From Candidatus Scalindua arabica (GTDB lineage: Bacteria; Planctomycetota; Brocadiia; Brocadiales; Scalinduaceae): a stretch of 32,283 bases of DNA. The notes under the pieces were generated by a model. The model did no database searches. It was not told the DNA's origin and saw only the letters and a list, made by a program, of their open reading frames with translations. Both the position numbers and the translations under genes were made by a program. The stretch lies in the NCBI GenBank assembly GCA_018263435.1, contig JAANXD010000095.1, forward strand, positions 1-32,283, given 5' to 3'. Shown piece after piece: positions 1-8,181 of the stretch (its first letter is position 1; each line of letters starts with the position of its first letter).

Positions 1-350
1 CAGCACGTGCAGCCTCTTCAGCACGAGCAATCTCTGCAGCATGTGCAGCCGCCTTTTCATTTTCGATATTGACCCTGTCTAATGTTATTTTATATTTATC
101 ATCCACCTGAGTCAGGAGGTGGTTTACAGATACATCCATTCTGGATATAAATGGTTTTGGATAAATACCAATCCAGAAGACTAGTATTGTAATAGGCAGT
201 AATAATGCCCATTCTCTCATATTAATGTCTTTAAGTTTCCTATTCTCTGGATTTGTAAGCTTGTTAAACATAACTCGCTGAAACATCCACAGCATATAAC
301 ATGCAGAAAGGATTACACCTGTAGCAGCCAAGACCGCATAAAGTACATTA
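1..350 (-). pseudogene. nuoM: Inverted C-terminal fragment of a second nuoM copy
   Basis: Read on the minus strand this stretch is open throughout and encodes NuoM residues matching those of the plus-strand gene at 622-971 (YAVLA..GVILSACYMLW, then NMREWALLLPIT, then the start of the Ala/Glu-rich tail). It is cut by the window start at its 3' side and by an inversion junction near 350 at its 5' side, so neither start nor stop is present. Relative to the plus-strand copy the part at 1-223 differs at only two bases, while 224-350 is about 80% identical, with several amino-acid changes. It is therefore a paralogous or chimeric copy and not a simple fold-back of the same molecule. It may be the 3' end of a real second nuoM gene whose remainder lies outside the window, or an assembly join. 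Confidence 0.75.
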
Positions 351-971
351 TGCTTGGTATTTTTGTATTTAATATCCAGGGAATGGAAGGCAGTATACTC
401 CAGATGATCAATCACGGCTTAAGCACTGGCGCATTATTCTTGATTGTCGGAATGGTATATGAAAGAAGGCACACAAGGTTAATTGCCGATTTTGGAGGTT
501 TGACAAAAAAAATGCCAATCTTTGCGATCTTCTTTATGATTATTACATTGTCATCTATTGGATTACCCGGATTAAATGGATTTGTAGGTGAATTCCTGGT
601 CCTGGTTGGGGTATTCAAGACTAATGTAACTTATGCAGTACTGGCTACTACTGGTGTAATTCTTTCTGCATGCTACATGCTGTGGATGTTTCAGAGGGTT
701 ATGTTTAACAAGATTACAAATCCCGAATGTAGCATGCAGAAAGAATTAAATATGAGAGAATGGGCATTATTACTGCCTATTACAATACTTGTCTTCTGGA
801 TTGGTATTTATCCAAAACCATTTATATCCAGAATGGATGTATCTGTAAAACACCTCCTGACTCAGGTGGATGATAAATATAAAATAACATTAGACAGGGT
901 CAATATCGAAAATGAAAAGGCGGCTGCACATGCTGCAGAGATTGCTCGTGCTGAAGAGGCTGCACGTGCTG
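1..971. repeat. Large inverted repeat, arms 1-350 and 622-971
   Basis: Base p in the left arm pairs with base 972-p in the right arm. I compared the arms base by base: 2 mismatches over 1-223 against 749-971, and about 25 mismatches over 224-350 against 622-748. The spacer is 351-621. Homology stops around 351-358, where only CAAG/CTTG is shared, so the join looks like microhomology. The right arm is intact nuoM coding sequence; the left arm is the same coding sequence inverted. Confidence 0.85.
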
Positions 972-1054
972 CAGAAGCTGCTCGTGTTGAAGAGGCTGAA
1001 GAAGCTGCGAGTGCTGTTGAAGAAGACAGCGTAGATCCAATGCTAGAGGAATAA
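350..1054 (+). CDS. nuoM: NADH-quinone oxidoreductase subunit M, C-terminal part only
   Basis: NuoM is an antiporter-like proton-pumping membrane subunit of complex I. The visible 234 residues begin inside the family's conserved core (GMEGSILQMINHGLSTGALF, then VGMVYERRHTR) and cover the last membrane helices up to about residue 165. About 270 N-terminal residues of a normal 500-residue NuoM are missing, because the sequence upstream is an inverted copy of the gene's own 3' part; the ATG at 350 is an internal methionine, not a real start. The protein ends in a roughly 60-residue hydrophilic tail rich in Ala, Glu and Arg (repeating A-E-x-A-R-A), which is unusual for NuoM and probably a charged helix. 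nuoN starts 6 bp downstream, the expected operon order. Family assignment is firm; what is broken is the 5' end. Confidence 0.85.
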   Translation: MLGIFVFNIQGMEGSILQMINHGLSTGALFLIVGMVYERRHTRLIADFGGLTKKMPIFAIFFMIITLSSIGLPGLNGFVGEFLVLVGVFKTNVTYAVLATTGVILSACYMLWMFQRVMFNKITNPECSMQKELNMREWALLLPITILVFWIGIYPKPFISRMDVSVKHLLTQVDDKYKITLDRVNIENEKAAAHAAEIARAEEAARAAEAARVEEAEEAASAVEEDSVDPMLEE

Positions 1055-1060
1055 TAATTT

Positions 1061-2512
1061 ATGGAAATAGTAATACCACAATTTGATTTAAAAAGTATAT
1101 CGCCGATAATCATTATTACCATCTTTGCGATGATAATACTTGCGATGGATGTATTTTTTAAAAAGACGTTCAGGGATAGTCTGGGATATCTGACTTTTCT
1201 TGTTGTTGCTTTGACAGGCATGGTAGCCGGTACCCAACTGGGTGACACTGTATATTCATTCAGTAATATGTTTGTGGTAGATAATTTCTCCGTCCTTTTT
1301 AATCTTATTTTTCTGATTAGTACGGGTATTGTAATACTGTTATCAGTACGTTACACGATGCAAGAAGGTATTAACAATGGAGAATACTATACACTGATAC
1401 TGTTTGCCACTATGGGCATGATGTTGATGGCAGGTGGAGCTGACTTGCTGACTATCTTCCTTGGGCTTGAGATAATGTCTATTTCACTTTATGTTCTTGC
1501 TGGTTTCAGGAGAGATAGTGTTCGTTCAAACGAGGCATCGTTGAAATATTTCCTGCTTGGAGCATTTGCTACATGCTTCCTGCTTTATGGTATAGCGATG
1601 CTTTATGGTGCGACTGGTACTACGAACATAAAGGAAATTGCTGCTTTCCTTGCGAATAACCCATCATTGTCAAACCCAATGATAATAGCAGCCACATCTT
1701 TACTTGTCGTAGGGTTTGGGTTTAAGGTAGCATGCGTACCGTTTCATAAATGGACTCCAGATGTTTATGAGGGGGCGCCGACTGCTATTACTGCCTTTAT
1801 GTCTGTGGGGCCAAAGGCCGCCGCTTTTGCAGCTTTCGCAAGGGTATTCTTAGTGGCATTGCCTGATGTAGGACAGAATTGGTCAATAATATTATGGGTG
1901 CTTGCAGCCCTTACAATGACTGTGGGTAATCTTGTGGCCATTGCTCAAACGAATATAAAACGAATGCTGGCATATTCGAGTATAGCGCATGCAGGTTATG
2001 CGCTTATGGCCATTATAGCAGGTGGAGATTTTGGACCTGCAAGCTTAGTCTTCTATATGTTGGCATACACATTTATGAATCTGGGTGCATTTGCAGTGGT
2101 AATCGTACTTGGAAGAAAAGGTGAAGAGAACGCTAATATTGAAGACTACAGTGGTCTCGGATTCAAGCATCCTGTTTTAGCAGTAGCGATGTGCATATTT
2201 ATGTTCTCACTTGCGGGTATACCGCCATTTGTTGGATTTATTGGGAAATTCTATATCTTCAGTGCCGCTATTAAAAATGGGTTTATTGTTCTGGCTGTCA
2301 TTGGTGTGGTAAATAGCGTAATATCAGTTTATTATTACTTAAGAGTATCTGTCGTAATGTACATGAAGACGCCAGTACGCGAATTCTCACCGCTTTCACT
2401 CTCACCATTCATGATACTTGCCCTTATATTAACGGTATGGGGCACAATACAACTGGGCATATTTCCCGGAAAGATTATATCTCTCGTTCAGAATTCCTCA
2501 CTTTTGTATTAA
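1061..2512 (+). CDS. nuoN: NADH-quinone oxidoreductase subunit N
   Basis: This is the NuoN antiporter-like subunit of complex I, which carries one proton channel in the membrane arm. The 483-residue length is normal. It is hydrophobic throughout with about 14 predicted helices and shows family signatures: GLEIMSISLYVLAGF with the helix-5 glutamate, EASLKYFLLGAFA with its lysine, KVACVPFHKWTPDVYEGAP, and NIKRMLAYSSIAHAGY. It begins 6 bp after the nuoM stop and is the usual last gene of nuo operons, consistent with the long non-coding stretch that follows. No internal damage is seen, in contrast to nuoM upstream. Confidence 0.96.
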   Translation: MEIVIPQFDLKSISPIIIITIFAMIILAMDVFFKKTFRDSLGYLTFLVVALTGMVAGTQLGDTVYSFSNMFVVDNFSVLFNLIFLISTGIVILLSVRYTMQEGINNGEYYTLILFATMGMMLMAGGADLLTIFLGLEIMSISLYVLAGFRRDSVRSNEASLKYFLLGAFATCFLLYGIAMLYGATGTTNIKEIAAFLANNPSLSNPMIIAATSLLVVGFGFKVACVPFHKWTPDVYEGAPTAITAFMSVGPKAAAFAAFARVFLVALPDVGQNWSIILWVLAALTMTVGNLVAIAQTNIKRMLAYSSIAHAGYALMAIIAGGDFGPASLVFYMLAYTFMNLGAFAVVIVLGRKGEENANIEDYSGLGFKHPVLAVAMCIFMFSLAGIPPFVGFIGKFYIFSAAIKNGFIVLAVIGVVNSVISVYYYLRVSVVMYMKTPVREFSPLSLSPFMILALILTVWGTIQLGIFPGKIISLVQNSSLLY

Positions 2513-2838
2513 ACATTTCACAGAATATCCAATCATGTCAATAAGCATATCATAGTGCAGGTATGTAAGCATCTCATACGACATCACACATTTCTTTGTA
2601 AACCAAAAGGGGTAAAGACGTAAAATTGTACCAGGATGTAGTATTAAGCAAGAGTCGTACATGGAATATTTACCCTTGCTTCTATAGAAGCTCTGTAGTT
2701 AAAATATACTAAGTACTCTTATTAAGAGTTAATGCTTTTCATTTTTGATTGTGCTTCATAGTAATATGTACATGCCAGATATCAAGTAGCAGTTGAATTG
2801 AAGTATCGTAGTACGTGATTTTGGAGTGAGGTGTTTAT
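2513..2838. other. Intergenic stretch with two small dyads
   Basis: No gene of useful length is visible between the convergent nuoN and the LysM lipoprotein gene. It holds a perfect 14-bp palindrome, GCTTCTATAGAAGC, at 2678-2691, and a short hairpin ACTCTT-ATT-AAGAGT at 2715-2729 followed by a T-rich stretch, which might be a weak terminator for the nuo operon. Neither is strong enough to call as a defined element. Confidence 0.4.
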
Positions 2839-3972
2839 TCAGTATTGGGTGTATCCAATTTTATTTGTGTAAGAATTGAGAGGTACTATTAATATCTGTC
2901 CAACTATCAGTTCGTTATTGTCTTCAATTTCATCTTTGTTTTCTTCGTAAATAACAGGCCATTTCCTCCCGTCATGGTATAGTTCTGATGCCAGATTATA
3001 TAATGAATCTCCCCACTTTACCTTATAGACTGCTTTAGTGTAAAATTCTTTGTCCAATAATTTTGCATCATTTATATTTGACAGAACGGGTACATCCGGC
3101 AAGACTATATCGTGGCCAATTCTTAATGATGTATCCTTGATTTCAGCGTTGGCATACTTTATATTCTTCCACATTGAGCCTTTTCCGTAAAACTTTCTTG
3201 CTATCTTGAATAGAGTGTCTTTTGGTTGTACTTTATAATGTACAACTTTACTATTGCCAACATCTTGAATCTTAATGGTATAATTTGTCAGAACCAGGAC
3301 ATCTTGAGCCTCACATTCAGGGATATCCTTAACTAATTTTTTTGCAAGTGTGTCTGCGGTATCAGCTATAACCTTGTCTCTTACATTAATTGAACTTTCG
3401 ATAATTTTCTCCGGAATAGCGAATGGAGACATGGGTGGCGTGCCGCTATGGGTCAACTCTTCATGATTTGCTTTCCATATAGTTTTGGAGGCAAATGTGT
3501 CAACCAATTCCAACTCTGCACTTATAGCAATACGTGAGTGAACAACATAAAATAATTTATCACATTTTGTGATAGTTCCGTGCATTAGTGCGTCAGCTTC
3601 CAGGATCCTGCCGAGTTTATAATTTCCCATAGTGTTAATATCATCTGCATGGTATGAAGCCATTTTCAACCTTTGGTCAATTTGTTTTATCTTTATCAAA
3701 TCATATCCTTTCAGGCTCAGGTTACGAAAAACAGCTTCTCGCAATACTTTGGATATTTCCTCATTTTCTGATTGGTTTTCAAAAGGCAGGATTGCAATTG
3801 TTCTAATTTCTGACTCTTTTGGAACCATGCTGGTTGTTATTTCTGGCTGAGAGAATTCCTGATAGTAATTGCATGAGGATAGGGCTAAGAACAAGAGTAT
3901 CAAATTACGTTTGACAATTAATGTTTTCAAGCTGACTCGTGGTAAATAACTGTTATTAAACAATATCTTCAT
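2839..3972 (-). CDS. LysM-domain lipoprotein with DUF799/GNA1162-like N-terminal domain
   Basis: A 377-residue exported lipoprotein. The N-terminus has a basic segment, a hydrophobic stretch and a lipobox ending LSSC with the lipidated cysteine at about residue 34. Residues roughly 55-225 (IRTIAILPFENQSENEE.., then GRILEADALMHGTI) look like the putative lipoproteins of the DUF799/GNA1162 type, which share the fold of secretin-pilot and CsgG-like periplasmic domains. Two LysM peptidoglycan-binding modules follow: about 243-295 (YKVQPKDTLFKIARKFYG) and 315-365 (YKVKWGDSLYNLASELYHDG), both ending in the usual GxxIxxP. It probably anchors an envelope assembly to the cell wall, but the partner is unknown. 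It is transcribed alone, convergent with nuoN, with TTGTAC repeats about 210-245 bp upstream of its start. Confidence 0.85.
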   Translation of the reverse strand: MKILFNNSYLPRVSLKTLIVKRNLILLFLALSSCNYYQEFSQPEITTSMVPKESEIRTIAILPFENQSENEEISKVLREAVFRNLSLKGYDLIKIKQIDQRLKMASYHADDINTMGNYKLGRILEADALMHGTITKCDKLFYVVHSRIAISAELELVDTFASKTIWKANHEELTHSGTPPMSPFAIPEKIIESSINVRDKVIADTADTLAKKLVKDIPECEAQDVLVLTNYTIKIQDVGNSKVVHYKVQPKDTLFKIARKFYGKGSMWKNIKYANAEIKDTSLRIGHDIVLPDVPVLSNINDAKLLDKEFYTKAVYKVKWGDSLYNLASELYHDGRKWPVIYEENKDEIEDNNELIVGQILIVPLNSYTNKIGYTQY

Positions 3973-4181
3973 AAAAGTTATGATAAATTCATTAGACTAG
4001 TCAGAGTTATAAGCAGACAGATATACATTATAAATCGTTTTTATTAAATTTTCCTTAAAAAATGTAAATTCTTGATTAGTTTTGGTAAACTGTAATGAAT
4101 CTGTAATTATTTATTCGGGTGTTATTGAGAAAAAGATGTGTTTTGGGGGCTCATTTTGCAGAAGTTTTTGGAGATGAAATT

Positions 4182-4218
4182 GTACAAAATAAGTACAATA
4201 TGCGTATTTTTAGTACAA
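4182..4218. repeat. Three GTACAA (TTGTAC) direct repeats
   Basis: GTACAA occurs at 4182, 4193 and 4213, i.e. 11 and 20 bp apart, close to one and two helical turns, in an A/T-rich gap between two minus-strand genes. They lie just past the end of the J-domain gene and upstream of the lipoprotein gene. They could be an operator or a -35-like cluster; function is not known. Confidence 0.35.
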
Positions 4219-4252
4219 TTATTACCTTACAGGTATGTTATTAACTGAATGA

Positions 4253-5089
4253 TCAAAATTTATAGTTAAATAATCCTTTTGCACGTTTTATCACGTTTCT
4301 GTTGTGAGTTTTGAGGCGTTCAATCATTCTTTTCAACTCCATATGGGCAAGGATTCCTTGTTTTATAAAGTATTCGCCAATAGGGGGTTGCAGCTTTTTT
4401 TGCCTTCCGACAATGGCTAAGTGTTCAAAGTGAGTTATAAACCCATTACGTAGGGCATAGTCGCCGAATTGCTCCTTGTAATTACGTTCTGTCAAAATCT
4501 TTTTAATATCCTCTGATGTCAGGATTCCCCAATCCAGTGCTATTTTGCCTATGACTGGCCGGCGTTTTCTTTGCCAATAAACTGCATCGAATAAGGTTTT
4601 CCAGGAAATGAGGCCAGAGTAATATAAGAATTGACCGATTAATAACTCACGTCTTGGCACATTGCCGCTATAAAAACGGTCTGAGGGGCTCTTCTTCGTC
4701 ATTTGTGTATGCTTGTTATTTCTGACATTACCTGTATAAGAAAAGCCTGAAGCGCTCTTTTGTCTTGTTTGTGTGTAGCGATTGGGTCTTGTAGTGTTCT
4801 CTTTCCTGGGAGCTTCATTTCTTAAAATATGCACTATCCCTCCCTGAACAACTGAGCTTAACCTTTCGTAAGCCGTGATCACTGCTTTAAAACGATCGTC
4901 CATTGTATCTCTGTTTTCGCCAAGAGTACGGGCTCTGTCGGGATGTGTCTCAAAAGCTTTTTTTCTGTAGGCTGATTTAAGTTCTGTTGGTGAGAGGCCT
5001 CTTAAGAAATCAACACAATTGAAGATCTCAGGGCCAAACAACAAATAGCAATCATTGATTAGATTCGTTCTAGTTATCGTATATGCCAT
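4253..5089 (-). CDS. J-domain protein with four MshEN-like repeats
   Basis: A 278-residue cytoplasmic protein in three parts. Residues 14-80 form a J-domain with the Hsp70-stimulating HPD motif at 49-51, preceded by AYRKKAFE. Residues about 100-147 are a polar linker holding two imperfect copies of a 22-residue unit (starting TQTRQKSAS.. at 106 and TQMTKKSPS.. at 128). Residues 150-260 contain four repeats starting at G152, G181, G209 and G238, spaced 28-29 residues, with pattern G-x2-(L/A)-x3-G-(L/I/F)-(I/L)-x4-(L/I). The first repeat also has A169 and a closing Q173, matching the MshEN motif of type II secretion/type IV pilus ATPases, known in some members to bind c-di-GMP. A co-chaperone whose target choice may be signal-dependent is an inference. 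No DnaK or zinc-finger region is present, so it is not a classical DnaJ. Confidence 0.8.
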   Translation of the reverse strand: MAYTITRTNLINDCYLLFGPEIFNCVDFLRGLSPTELKSAYRKKAFETHPDRARTLGENRDTMDDRFKAVITAYERLSSVVQGGIVHILRNEAPRKENTTRPNRYTQTRQKSASGFSYTGNVRNNKHTQMTKKSPSDRFYSGNVPRRELLIGQFLYYSGLISWKTLFDAVYWQRKRRPVIGKIALDWGILTSEDIKKILTERNYKEQFGDYALRNGFITHFEHLAIVGRQKKLQPPIGEYFIKQGILAHMELKRMIERLKTHNRNVIKRAKGLFNYKF

Positions 5090-5204
5090 GATTATACCTT
5101 TTTAAATACTGGATTTTGTGTATAGATTAGCAAATAATATGCCAACAAAACCATACAGGATTTAATTAGGAATAATATAATTGAGACATAATACACAAAT
5201 TTAA

Positions 5205-6572
5205 TCAGGTCTTCAGCAGCTTAATCAACTCGTTGATACTGTCTTTAGCATCACCAAAAATCATCATTGTCTTCTTGTTATAAAAAAGCTCATTATCTAC
5301 TCCACTGAAGCCGGGACTTAAGCTTCTCTTGCATATTATTACACTTTTTGCCTGGTCCGCATTGAGGATAGGCATGCCATAAAGCGGACTGTCTTTATTA
5401 ACCCTTGCTGCCGGGTTAACAACATCATTCGCACCAACAACCAGTGCAACATCTGTATTCTGAAAATCATTGTTAATGTCACCCAGGTCGGAAAGAAGGT
5501 CGTAAGATACATTTGCTTCTGCCAATAATACGTTCATGTGTCCGGGCATGCGTCCGGCAACCGGATGGATTGCATAGCGTACGTTTATACCGTTGGTAAT
5601 AAGCGTCTTTACAAGCTCTTGCAAGGCAAATTGTGCCTGAGCGACTGCAAGACCATAACCCGGGATAATAATAACCGTCTGGGCACTCTCAAGCATCATT
5701 GATGCGTCCTCTTCAGTGTATGCAACAACCTTTTGCTTATCATCTTTCTTGATATCCTTTGAAATTGCTCCCACCGTTCCAAAAATAATATTAGAAATAG
5801 AACGATTCATGGCTTTACACATAATGCGGGTAAGTATCATTCCTGAAGCACCAACCAGAGCGCCGCAGATGATGAGGATATTATTAGAGAGCACGAAGCC
5901 GGTGGCTGCGGCTGCCAGACCTGAACAGGAGTTTAGGAGTGATATAACTACAGGCATATCAGCACCGCCAATCGGAATGACTAGCAAGATTCCAAGTATC
6001 ATGGCTATTGCGAGAATAGCAAGTAAGTATTCATTATTAACAGGACTAATTATAAACATAATTCCGGCAATCAGAAATAGCGTAAATATCAGTATATTGA
6101 GAAAGCGTTGAGCCTTGAAAACTACAGGAGCTGATTTGATAATCCCCTGTAATTTACCAAAAGCTACAAGGCTGCCGGTAAGCGTTACTGCGCCAACAAA
6201 AAAACTGATTATCATTGAGACGATGATATGGGTTTTTAGTCCACCTGTTAAACGATAGTACTCTGCCAGTGCTACAAAGGCAGATGCACCACCTCCAAGG
6301 CCATTAAAGAGCGCTACCATCTGCGGCATTGCCGTCATGCTGACTTTCCTGGCTATTATTGCGCCTATTGTACTACCAATAATCAGGCCTATAATAATGA
6401 AAGTGAAATCTATAATTTCGTTCTTAATTAGTGTTGCAATGATTGCAATGAGCATTGCTATCATTGCAAACAGATTGCCGCGGCGTGCAGTCTTTGGTGA
6501 ACTAAGATTTTTCAGGCCAAGAATAAATAATACGGATGAGAGAAGATATGCAAGTACAATTATTGTTTTCAT
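5205..6572 (-). CDS. pntB: NAD(P) transhydrogenase subunit beta
   Basis: PntB carries membrane helices (domain II) and the NADP(H)-binding domain III of the proton-translocating transhydrogenase, which uses the proton gradient to move hydride from NADH to NADP+. At 455 residues it is close to E. coli PntB (462). The first 270 residues are strongly hydrophobic. The C-terminal domain shows IIIPGYGLAVAQAQ, HPVAGRMPGHMNVLLAEA, VVGANDVVNPAAR and CKRSLSPGFSGVDNELF, all typical of the NADP site. It lies 20 bp behind pntAB in a pntAA-pntAB-pntB operon. In a low-potential autotroph it would supply NADPH for biosynthesis; that role is inferred. Confidence 0.97.
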   Translation of the reverse strand: MKTIIVLAYLLSSVLFILGLKNLSSPKTARRGNLFAMIAMLIAIIATLIKNEIIDFTFIIIGLIIGSTIGAIIARKVSMTAMPQMVALFNGLGGGASAFVALAEYYRLTGGLKTHIIVSMIISFFVGAVTLTGSLVAFGKLQGIIKSAPVVFKAQRFLNILIFTLFLIAGIMFIISPVNNEYLLAILAIAMILGILLVIPIGGADMPVVISLLNSCSGLAAAATGFVLSNNILIICGALVGASGMILTRIMCKAMNRSISNIIFGTVGAISKDIKKDDKQKVVAYTEEDASMMLESAQTVIIIPGYGLAVAQAQFALQELVKTLITNGINVRYAIHPVAGRMPGHMNVLLAEANVSYDLLSDLGDINNDFQNTDVALVVGANDVVNPAARVNKDSPLYGMPILNADQAKSVIICKRSLSPGFSGVDNELFYNKKTMMIFGDAKDSINELIKLLKT

Positions 6573-6592
6573 GTTTTAATGAATGGAACGTT

Positions 6593-6886
6593 TCAGCTTT
6601 CCCTTTTCTTCTTTTTAAACATTTCCAACATTCTGTCTGTAACCAGAAACCCTCCGACAACGTTAATTGTAGCGATTATTACAGCTAGTGTGCCAAGTAA
6701 CGTACAAAGAGTTGAGTGGCCGGCGCCTGCACTGATTAGCGCTCCTACCAGTGTAATCCCAGATATTGCGTTAGTGCCGGACATAAGCGGTGTGTGCAAG
6801 AGGGGCGGTACCTTCGTGATTGTCTCAAATCCTACAAAAACTGCCAGGACAAAGATATAGAGCGCTATCAGTAATAGATCAATCAT
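6593..6886 (-). CDS. pntAB: NAD(P) transhydrogenase subunit alpha-2 (membrane part)
   Basis: A 97-residue membrane protein corresponding to the C-terminal membrane segment of E. coli PntA. It has three predicted helices and family motifs FETITKVPPLLHTPLMSGTN and ISGITLVGAL. Its ATG overlaps the end of pntAA by 8 bases, which indicates translational coupling. Having it as a separate gene is the Rhodospirillum rubrum-type three-subunit arrangement. Confidence 0.95.
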   Translation of the reverse strand: MIDLLLIALYIFVLAVFVGFETITKVPPLLHTPLMSGTNAISGITLVGALISAGAGHSTLCTLLGTLAVIIATINVVGGFLVTDRMLEMFKKKKRES

Positions 6887-8030
6887 GTGTGTTTGTTCCC
6901 TTCTTCTGCAGAGCCTTTTTCACAATTTCATTTACGACTTCACCCTTGTATGTGACACACGAGTCTTTAGTAATTTTATCTTTAAGGTCGGGAGTACCGT
7001 CTTTTGTATTGTATAAATGTCTGAAGAATTGTGCAATGTTTCTGGAATACATTCTACTGGCGTCGATCGAGAGCGTTGATGGAAGGTTTATAGCACCGCA
7101 TATTGTGACTCCATATTTCTTAATGCTCCTTCCCGCTTCCGTAAGTTCGCAATTCCCACCTTGTTCTGAGGCTAAATCTATGATGACTGAACCCTTTTGC
7201 ATCTTTTTAACCATCTCTTCTGTTATCAGGACCGGTGCCTTCTTGCCAAAGACTTGTGCTGTCGTGATTACAACATGGTTTTGTGCCAACCTACTGCCAA
7301 TGATTTTGCGCTCATTTTTCAGAAATTCGTCTGTCATTTCCTTTGCGTATCCGGTAACTGTTTCAGCGTCTGCAACAACTTCCATCTCTACGAACTGTGC
7401 CCCAAGGCTCTCTATCTGCTCTTTAACGACAGGACGAGTATCAAATGCCTCAACCTTTGCACCAAGTCTGCGTGCAGTGGCAATTGCCTGCAAACCTGCA
7501 ACCCCGGCACCGATTACCAAGACCCTTGCCGGTGGAATAGTTCCTGCTGCAGTCATCATAAGAGGGAAGAATTTTTCAAGATGTTGTGCCGCTATCAGGA
7601 CTGCACGATAACCTGCAATACTGGCCATTGAACTTAGTGCATCCATGCTTTGTGATCGTGAAATACGTGGAATAAACTCTATGGCAAAACTTGTAATTTT
7701 TCTTTCTCTCATTAGCTTAATGAATTCAGAATCTAAAGCAGAAGAGAGAAAGCCAATGTAAATTAAACCACTTTTCATCATCTCAACTTCACGTCTTTGT
7801 GGGGGGCAAATCTTTAGAATAATGTCAACTCCTGAATAGAGCAGTTGTGGATTATTAACGATAGAAGCACCTGTTTGTTCGTATTCAGTGTCAGAGAAAT
7901 ACGAACCCTCTCCTGCGCCGGACTCAACAATTACATCATAGCCGTTCTTTATAAGCTGTGCAGCCGTTTTTGGGACAACAGAAACACGTCTTTCTCCCTC
8001 AGAAATTTCTTTTGGAATACCTATCTTCAT
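6879..8030 (-). CDS. pntAA: NAD(P) transhydrogenase subunit alpha-1 (NAD-binding domain I)
   Basis: A 383-residue soluble NAD(H)-binding subunit related to alanine dehydrogenase. It begins MKIGIPKEISEGERRVSVVP as expected. The RQD-loop region reads SRSQSMDALSSMASIAGYRA, and the Rossmann motif VIGAGVAGLQAIATARRLGA is followed by EAFDTRP, giving the NAD site. The C-terminal MYSRNIAQFFRHL is also typical. It is first in the operon and preceded at 8072-8099 by a plausible sigma70 promoter on the same strand. Nothing looks damaged. Confidence 0.97.
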   Translation of the reverse strand: MKIGIPKEISEGERRVSVVPKTAAQLIKNGYDVIVESGAGEGSYFSDTEYEQTGASIVNNPQLLYSGVDIILKICPPQRREVEMMKSGLIYIGFLSSALDSEFIKLMRERKITSFAIEFIPRISRSQSMDALSSMASIAGYRAVLIAAQHLEKFFPLMMTAAGTIPPARVLVIGAGVAGLQAIATARRLGAKVEAFDTRPVVKEQIESLGAQFVEMEVVADAETVTGYAKEMTDEFLKNERKIIGSRLAQNHVVITTAQVFGKKAPVLITEEMVKKMQKGSVIIDLASEQGGNCELTEAGRSIKKYGVTICGAINLPSTLSIDASRMYSRNIAQFFRHLYNTKDGTPDLKDKITKDSCVTYKGEVVNEIVKKALQKKGTNTHD

Positions 8031-8071
8031 TTAATGATAACACATAAATCAAATTGATAAAAGTAGTCAAG

Positions 8072-8099
8072 ATTATACCTTGATAGGATAAATAAACAA
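8072..8099 (-). promoter_or_regulatory. Sigma70-like promoter for pntAA
   Basis: On the minus strand TTGTTT (8099-8094) is followed after 16 bp by a perfect TATAAT (8077-8072), about 42 bp upstream of the pntAA ATG. It stands almost back to back with a candidate promoter for the divergent DUF1326 gene. Confidence 0.5.
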
Positions 8100-8128
8100 T
8101 TGCTTTTAATAATGACATCTTGTATATT
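8100..8128 (+). promoter_or_regulatory. Sigma70-like promoter for the DUF1326 gene
   Basis: TTGCTT at 8100-8105, a 17-bp spacer, then TATATT at 8123-8128. The start codon at 8182 is about 54 bp downstream, leaving room for a leader with the AGGAGG site. Confidence 0.4.
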
Positions 8129-8181
8129 TTTTGATGAGATGTTTTGATAACTATTTAATGAGACATAAACAGGAGGATTGG

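Noticed and set aside
862-1248. 128-codon minus-strand frame across the nuoM/nuoN junction
   Set aside because: Low-complexity Ala/Ser composition is the mirror of the NuoM tail; a shadow of real genes.
6820-7611. 263-codon plus-strand frame opposite pntAA
   Set aside because: It lies wholly opposite well-conserved transhydrogenase genes and has no family pattern or ribosome site.
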